Positions 46,141-49,770 of a stretch of DNA of 49,770 bases are shown here, piece by piece (the first letter of the stretch is position 1; every line of letters starts with the position of its first letter). Under the pieces are notes generated by a model that worked only from the letters and a program-made list of their open reading frames with translations, ran no database searches and had not been told where the DNA came from. The position numbers and the translations under genes were made by a program. Source of the stretch: Levilinea sp. (GTDB lineage: Bacteria; Chloroflexota; Anaerolineae; Anaerolineales; Anaerolineaceae). Location of the stretch: NCBI GenBank assembly GCA_029975215.1, contig JARKPO010000040.1:1-49770 (forward strand). Direction: 5' to 3'.

Positions 46141-46204
46141 CTAAACCACAACCTTAACCTCTCCGCTGCGGACCGAGTCGTATATACGGGTATAAATTCC
46201 GGCC
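46141..46204 (-). pseudogene. Severed C-terminal tail of the serine recombinase
   Basis: Leftward from the right att site the frame reads AGIYTRIYDSVRSGEVKVVV then TAG (46143-46141). The integrated recombinase ends VGTYTRT... at the same att position on the left border. In the excised circle the two would join into one open frame, giving the recombinase a different, probably native, C-terminus. Confidence 0.65.
46185..46204 (+). repeat. attR of the integrative element
   Basis: TACGGGTATAAATTCCGGCC matches attL at 18 of 20 positions. To its right the DUF35 frame continues as GTG ATG CAG GCA TAG (PVMQA-stop), the likely original gene end. Confidence 0.75.
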
Positions 46205-46391
46205 GGTGATGCAGGCATAGGAAATGCTGGTGTATCCCCACAGGGGGGACGGTGTGGGTGTAAGTTCCGACCGGTGATGCAGGCATAGGAAATGCTGGTG
46301 TATCCCCACAGGGGGGACGATGTGGGTAAAGCCCTCGCAGAGGGAAGTCCTCGAAGAGGATAAGTTCCGGCCGATGATGGCCCGGTAGGGA
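46190..46391 (+). repeat. Tandem degenerate copies of the att/DUF35 3' end
   Basis: Two 68-bp units (46190-46257, 46258-46325) are nearly identical, each with TAAPuTTCCGPuCCGGTGATGCAGGCATAG-type content. A third, diverged core TAAGTTCCGGCCGATGATG lies at 46361. The units also share ATGCTGGTGTA with the DUF35 gene at 11808-11818, where it sits just before the att core. This points to repeated duplication of the gene end rather than a chance repeat. Short GC hairpins (CCCTC/GAGGG-like) occur at 46330-46360. Confidence 0.75.
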
Positions 46392-46408
46392 TAAACCTTA
46401 AATGATGA

Positions 46409-46440
46409 AGCACCTTCCAGTAATGGAGGGTGCTTTTTTT
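46409..46440 (+). terminator. Terminator, probably of the original mevalonate operon
   Basis: AGCACCTTCC / GGAGGGTGCT (one G-U pair) around AGTAAT, followed by TTTTTT. It lies downstream of the displaced DUF35 gene ends, on their strand, so insertion of the element seems to have separated it from its operon by 34 kb. Confidence 0.85.
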
Positions 46441-46583
46441 GTTGCGTGGCGTATCACCTGTCGGCTGATGTTGTGGAGGATAACTCTGAATTACCCCTCC
46501 CTGCCTTCCCCTAATTTCTGCGAAATTTGGGAAGGGAGTGCTGACCACTAAGAGTAAGAATCTCTTGTGCAATGGAATGATCT

Positions 46584-46614
46584 CTCCCCCATTTTGGGTT
46601 TCAAAATGGGGGAG
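46584..46614. repeat. Dispersed hairpin repeat, copy 1
   Basis: Perfect 13-base arms CTCCCCCATTTTG / CAAAATGGGGGAG with loop GGTTT. An identical hairpin is at 48525-48555. It may be a small palindromic repeat family of this genome. Confidence 0.8.
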
Positions 46615-46677
46615 GTAGAAGCTAGATTGCAGCAGCCAGCAGCTGTGCCAACACCGATATAGGCCGCTGGGATTGAG
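46611..46677 (+). pseudogene. Remnant of a DUF559 nuclease module
   Basis: Directly after the hairpin, GGAGGTAGAAGCTAGATTG resembles GGAGGCAGAAGCTCGATTG inside the DUF559 gene (48635-48653). The following terminator resembles sequence after that gene (about 48939-48980). The copy seems to have lost almost the whole coding region while keeping its flanks. Confidence 0.45.
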
Positions 46678-46714
46678 AACCGCCTTCCAGAGATTGGGGC
46701 GGTTTTTGTGTTTT
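46678..46714 (+). terminator. Terminator-like hairpin
   Basis: AACCGCC / GGCGGTT stem with a 13-base loop, followed by TTTGTGTTTT. It ends the decayed module and isolates the sortase gene from upstream transcription. Confidence 0.75.
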
Positions 46715-46828
46715 GCCCTCCCCATTATTGCAACTCGATTTACGGTTTTACGGGTAGAATGAAGAAGCCGCAGGGTTTGGAAAAGATGGTGATTCAATTG
46801 TGGATGAGCCGCCAACGGTTCTTTCTGG

Positions 46829-48478
46829 ATGACTATGCTAAACGGAATGTCTATGATGACTAAATATTTACCAAAACAGAAAACTGTGCTTTTATGCGTG
46901 CTTTTGGCGCTGCTCATCAGCCTTTTATGGCCTTCTCCTGTTCTAGCTCAGGCAACCCCGCCAAACATCGTGCTCAGCGGCAGCTGCGACGGCGCCGGAT
47001 ATTCTGTGTTCAACATCTCCAACACGGGCGGGGCCATGACGGTCAGTTACACCTGGGAACTTTATCAGAACGGTGTTTACCTGACCTCTGGCCCGTTTAG
47101 TCTTACCGCTGCTGGAACCTTAGGAGACGCAACCCAGCTGTCGATTAGCGGACTGTACGGCCAGATCATGGTTGTGATCCGCGACAACAACGGCGTGCAG
47201 GTGACCAGCGATACGGCCGATTGCGCCACGCCCACCCCCACATTAACCCGTACCAGTACATCCATGCCAACCGCCGCTGCTACCTTGACCCTTACGAATA
47301 CAGAAACTTTCACCTTCACCCCACCCTCGACGGTGACAAACACCGCCACGGAGGCTCCGCCCCCTACGGATACAGCCACATTTACCCTGACCCCATCTCT
47401 GACGGCCACCAGCACTGCCACAGAGACCCCATCCCCTACGAATACAGCCACATTTACCCTGACCCCGTCCCCAACGGCCACCAGTACCGCCACCGCTACG
47501 GCGACGCCCATCCCCACCATCACGAATACCCTGCCCCCGCCGCCGCTGGTCATGGATACCGAACCGAAGGACGGCGCAGCGCTGAGCAAAGGCCCAACCC
47601 AATTGAGGGTCGCTTTTGACAAAGATGTTATTCATGACGGTTCTGTCAATGCCGCTGATAACCCCATTAACTATCTCCTGGTAGCACAGGGGCCCAATCA
47701 AAGCATGGAAACGCTCTCCTGCTCTGGCGGGCTGCAGGGCGACGATACACAGCGCAGCATTACCAGCGCTGTGTACAGCAATGATTCCGGGGCTGGCCCC
47801 TTCAAGGCCGTGCTCAACCTGTCATCAGCGCTGCCAGTTGGCGTTTACCGGCTGTTGGTCTGCGGAACCACCTCCATCCAGGATTCGTATGGGAATAAAA
47901 TCAACGGCGGTCTCGATACCGTGGTGGACTTCCGCGTGACGGCGGCCAAGGACAACCCCGAAAAACTGCCCGATACGGGCTTCATGCCTGGGATCATGGC
48001 GGAACTTCCCCGTCAACCCAAGGATAAGGCCTACGCTGCGACGGAACTGACCCTGCAAGTTCCAAAGCTGGGGTTGAAAATGCCCATCCTGGGCGTGCCT
48101 TTTGTTAGCAGCGAATGGGATGTATCCTGGTTGGGGAGCAATGCCGGATGGCTGGAAAACTCATCCTTCCCCACCTGGCCTGGCAACTCGGTGCTGACCG
48201 GGCATGTCTGGAATGCGGATAACACGCCGGGGGTCTTTGCCCAGCTGAACAGCCTGCGGTACGGCGACAAAATTGAAGTGCGGATGGCCAACCAGCTTTA
48301 TAGCTATGTAGTGACAGAGAATCTGCGCGTCAAGCCGGATCAGATTGACCTGGCATTTGAGTCGAAATCTTCCAGCTGGCTCACTTTGATGACCTGTGAG
48401 GGTTTTGAGGAAGAGACCGCCACCTACAGCGCACGCCGCATGGTGCGCGCTGCGCTGGTCAAAATCACGATCCAGTAG
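46829..48478 (+). CDS. Stalked sortase-family transpeptidase with internal LPDTG
   Basis: A 549-residue exported protein. A signal or anchor helix is at about 18-46 (VLLCVLLALLISLLWPSPVLAQA). A small beta domain follows (about 47-130), then a Thr/Pro-rich stalk (about 135-235) and an Ig-like CopC/Big-type domain (about 240-370). Then comes LPDTG (380-384) and a C-terminal sortase domain with catalytic His459 (LTGHVW), Cys523 (LMTCEGF) and Arg536/537 (YSARRMV). Sortases join LPxTG-type proteins to surface groups; an LPDTG inside the enzyme itself is notable. Several in-frame ATGs (46829, 46835, 46847, 46853) precede the signal helix and none has a clear ribosome binding site. Confidence 0.82.
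   Translation: MTMLNGMSMMTKYLPKQKTVLLCVLLALLISLLWPSPVLAQATPPNIVLSGSCDGAGYSVFNISNTGGAMTVSYTWELYQNGVYLTSGPFSLTAAGTLGDATQLSISGLYGQIMVVIRDNNGVQVTSDTADCATPTPTLTRTSTSMPTAAATLTLTNTETFTFTPPSTVTNTATEAPPPTDTATFTLTPSLTATSTATETPSPTNTATFTLTPSPTATSTATATATPIPTITNTLPPPPLVMDTEPKDGAALSKGPTQLRVAFDKDVIHDGSVNAADNPINYLLVAQGPNQSMETLSCSGGLQGDDTQRSITSAVYSNDSGAGPFKAVLNLSSALPVGVYRLLVCGTTSIQDSYGNKINGGLDTVVDFRVTAAKDNPEKLPDTGFMPGIMAELPRQPKDKAYAATELTLQVPKLGLKMPILGVPFVSSEWDVSWLGSNAGWLENSSFPTWPGNSVLTGHVWNADNTPGVFAQLNSLRYGDKIEVRMANQLYSYVVTENLRVKPDQIDLAFESKSSSWLTLMTCEGFEEETATYSARRMVRAALVKITIQ
47364..47507 (+). repeat. Two 72-bp coding repeats in the sortase stalk
   Basis: Units starting CTACGGATACAGCCACATTT (47364) and CTACGAATACAGCCACATTT (47436) give two 24-residue TATFTLTPS-type repeats. 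Such repeats change stalk length by slippage or recombination. Confidence 0.75.
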
Positions 48479-48524
48479 CCACAGGGTCGTGAAAGAGGGA
48501 TAGATACAAATATCCTGATATTCT

Positions 48525-48555
48525 CTCCCCCATTTTGGGTTTCAAAATGGGGGAG
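48525..48555. repeat. Dispersed hairpin repeat, copy 2
   Basis: Identical to 46584-46614: CTCCCCCATTTTG, GGTTT loop, CAAAATGGGGGAG. It lies 14 bases before the DUF559 start codon, so it would fold in that gene's leader, next to the ribosome binding site GGAGGGGG. Confidence 0.8.
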
Positions 48556-48569
48556 GCAGGAGGGGGCCA

Positions 48570-48923
48570 ATGGCTCATCGGCGCACGCGTATCTCAACCC
48601 TCCAATACGCCGCCCAGCTCCGCCATCACCTGACGGAGGCAGAAGCTCGATTGTGGCAGGTGCTGCGTGCCCACCGCCTGAACGATTTCCATTTTCGCCG
48701 CCAGCACGCCATTGGGCCGTATATTGTAGATTTCTGCGCCCCGCGCCAGAAATTGATCATCGAGGTGGACGGCAGCCAGCACCTGTACCAACAGGCATAT
48801 GACGCTGAGCGCACGGCGTATCTGGAGGCGAAAGGCTACCGGGTGCTGCGCTTTTGGAATCATGAGGTGATGGAGAATTTGGAAGGGGTGCTGCTAAAAA
48901 TCTTGGAGATGGGGAGTGAATGA
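48570..48923 (+). CDS. DUF559 Vsr-like endonuclease-domain protein
   Basis: A 117-residue PD-(D/E)xK protein of the DUF559 family. Motifs: LTEAEARLWQVLRAHRL (12-40 region), FRRQHAIGPYIVDFCAPRQKLIIEVDGSQH (catalytic Asp/Glu pattern, about 42-71) and a C-terminal VLRFWNHEVMENLEGVL. The function is not firmly known; family members are related to very-short-patch repair endonucleases and are often found near mobile elements. The length is complete for the family. It is preceded by the dispersed hairpin and GGAGGGGG. Confidence 0.85.
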   Translation: MAHRRTRISTLQYAAQLRHHLTEAEARLWQVLRAHRLNDFHFRRQHAIGPYIVDFCAPRQKLIIEVDGSQHLYQQAYDAERTAYLEAKGYRVLRFWNHEVMENLEGVLLKILEMGSE

Positions 48924-49135
48924 GGGTGGATCTGGGATGGCGAGCCGCCTTGCAGAGATGGAGAGTAATTTTTGTGTTGGATGGATTCTAGTTCTTTGGA
49001 TAAATGATGTCGCGAGGTATGATATTTGTTAAGGGTGATTACAGAAATCGAAATAAAACCTACTCCCAAGCATTATCCACGCCCGCCAACACTCAGGAAC
49101 ACAAGCCGTTAGGCGCTTTCCGAAAAGGCAGTCCA

Positions 49136-49639
49136 ATGAATAGTCAAAACGAGTTGTTGATCATTGCTATAACATGGGCTACGCTTATTGTGCTTTATAG
49201 TATCAACAGGTTCCTAATAAAAAATGCGTTTCTTAGGCACTCACCAAAGATAACCCGCTCCCACATGTCCACCCTATCAAAACCGCCAGGAACAATTCCC
49301 TCAAAAGTTGGCGTGCTGTTTGTCTTTGTGGTCAATATCCTCACAATAATTCTTCTTATCATCGACTCACTGTCATCATCAATAAATCAATACCTGGTGT
49401 GGATCAAAGTGAATTTTCCGCTTTGGGTAAATGTGGTTGGAAGTGTTCTGTTTGTCTTCAACACTATTTTTGGTTTTTTCGCAATGGTATTCAATCCCAA
49501 TTACACACCTCTGTACACAACTCCACCTCAAGAGTTCATCTTAGCAACGAAAGGTCCCTATGGATTAATTCGTCATCCACGTTACTCATCAGAAGCCTTT
49601 CTAAATATCGTTTTATTCCTTTTTACTGGAATAGTGTAA
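49136..49639 (+). pseudogene. Isoprenylcysteine methyltransferase-like protein, truncated by an IS
   Basis: The remaining 167 residues hold four membrane segments and end GPYGLIRHPRYSSEAFLNIVLFLFTGIV. This is the GPYxxxRHPxY signature of ICMT/phospholipid methyltransferase-like membrane enzymes, which normally continue for another helix pair. The stop comes from the first bases of the insertion sequence (GTGTAA at 49634). ATG 49136 follows AAAAGG; the frame is open from 49004, but no better site is seen. The truncated protein probably lacks part of its SAM-binding C-terminus. Confidence 0.65.
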
Positions 49640-49770
49640 ACTTTTTTCTGTAATTTCGTGAACCTTAACAAAAAGTGGTAGGTCAAGTTATCCTTATGGT
49701 CGCCAAACCTAAAAAGGAGAACAGCATGACCTACCAAGATGATTTTACACTACCCTCCGAAATCATGGAA
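49634..49770 (+). mobile_element. Left end of an IS256-like insertion sequence
   Basis: The sequence from about GTGTAAAC (49634) to the transposase start has the length and look of an IS leader. The preceding membrane-protein gene is interrupted exactly here. The right end is outside the window, so inverted repeats and target duplication cannot be tested. Confidence 0.55.
49726..49770 (+). CDS. Transposase N-terminus, IS256-like (runs off window)
   Basis: Only 15 codons are visible: MTYQDDFTLPSEIME. This opening is like that of IS256-family (mutator-type) transposases. AAGGAGA at 49714-49720 is a good ribosome binding site. Catalytic residues lie outside the window. Confidence 0.55.
   Translation, partial: MTYQDDFTLPSEIME

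Larger units (their letters stand above)
11837..46204. mobile_element. 34-kb integrative element carrying a defence island
   Basis: The element is bounded by the 20-bp att repeats at 11817 and 46185. It carries a serine recombinase at the left border, an excisionase-like protein, a primase-polymerase/helicase, a second (tyrosine) recombinase and about 22 kb of defence genes. Base composition is visibly more AT-rich than both flanks. No capsid, portal, terminase or conjugation genes are seen, so it is not a complete prophage or conjugative element. It could be a phage satellite, a mobilizable island or a decayed element. Boundaries are inferred from one copy and are good to a few bases. Confidence 0.8.

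Noticed and set aside
46190..46325. Possible riboswitch (FMN-like GAAATTCC..ACCGGCGG appearance)
   Set aside because: The resemblance is limited to a few bases and the hallmark later segments of the FMN element are missing; derivation from the DUF35 gene end explains it better.
46190..46325. CRISPR-like repeat
   Set aside because: Only two contiguous 68-bp units with no spacers and no cas genes.
46584..46614. Hairpin as simple Rho-independent terminator
   Set aside because: No T-run on either side and an identical copy sits in front of a start codon; kept as a dispersed repeat.
46144..46917. Long minus-strand frame across attR and the start of the sortase gene
   Set aside because: It crosses host repeats, a terminator and an opposing gene; only its last codons, the recombinase tail, have an explanation.
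49095..49120. GTTAGGC resembling an integron attC core (GTTRRRY)
   Set aside because: No matching RYYYAAC partner or attC-like fold was found upstream, and no integrase or cassette array is near.

Overview
The window looks like a piece of a Chloroflexota (Anaerolineae-like) chromosome. The flanks are GC-rich and carry an upper mevalonate gene set with class II HMG-CoA reductase, an archaeal-type HMG-CoA synthase, a thiolase-like protein and a DUF35 zinc-ribbon/OB protein, plus an envelope-anchored sortase with a TP-rich stalk. This assignment is by family resemblance only. The window begins inside one insertion sequence (ISAs1-like, minus strand) and ends inside another (IS256-like, plus strand).

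Left host region (about 160-11840, plus strand): a membrane histidine kinase and OmpR-type regulator; a CelD/FemAB-like acetyltransferase; a metal-resistance operon (CadC-like repressor and Zn/Cd/Pb P-type ATPase) behind a clear promoter and operator; a UPF0173 hydrolase with terminator; and the mevalonate operon. The thiolase-like protein of that operon appears to lack its catalytic residues.

Integrative element (about 11837-46204, roughly 34.4 kb, clearly more AT-rich): it is inserted in the last codons of the DUF35 gene. A near-identical 20-bp sequence flanks it (11817-11836 and 46185-46204). A large serine recombinase at the left end reads across attL into the host gene, and its apparent native C-terminal tail lies severed at the right end. 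The left third, on the minus strand, carries a membrane-anchored helix-turn-helix protein coupled to the recombinase, a structured leader RNA, an excisionase-like protein, a primase-polymerase/helicase, small unknown proteins, a tyrosine recombinase and a TOTE-type primase-helicase.

The middle (23.2-43.5 kb, plus strand) is a dense defence block. It starts with an XRE regulator behind a consensus promoter, followed by a type I restriction system with a fused HsdM-HsdS and an OLD-like ATPase between hsdMS and hsdR. Nine bases after hsdR comes a short Argonaute pair, a DUF4365/APAZ nuclease overlapping a MID-PIWI protein, which resembles SPARDA. Next are a HARE-HTH/Mrr endonuclease and a two-gene pair, a 1342-aa protein and a 1659-aa DUF1998 helicase, that resembles Druantia type III. 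The right end, on the minus strand, has an AbiE toxin-antitoxin pair and a ribbon-helix-helix/membrane protein pair, each with a clear inverted-repeat operator.

Right host region (46.2-49.6 kb): tandem degenerate copies of the DUF35 3' end and the stranded terminator of the mevalonate operon; a sortase carrying an internal LPDTG motif; a hairpin-DUF559-nuclease module with a decayed second copy; and an isoprenylcysteine-methyltransferase-like gene cut by the IS256-type element. The most unusual content is the apparently single transcription unit joining type I restriction, an OLD-like protein, the short Argonaute pair and Mrr, carried by an element that swaps the tails of both its own integrase and its target gene.
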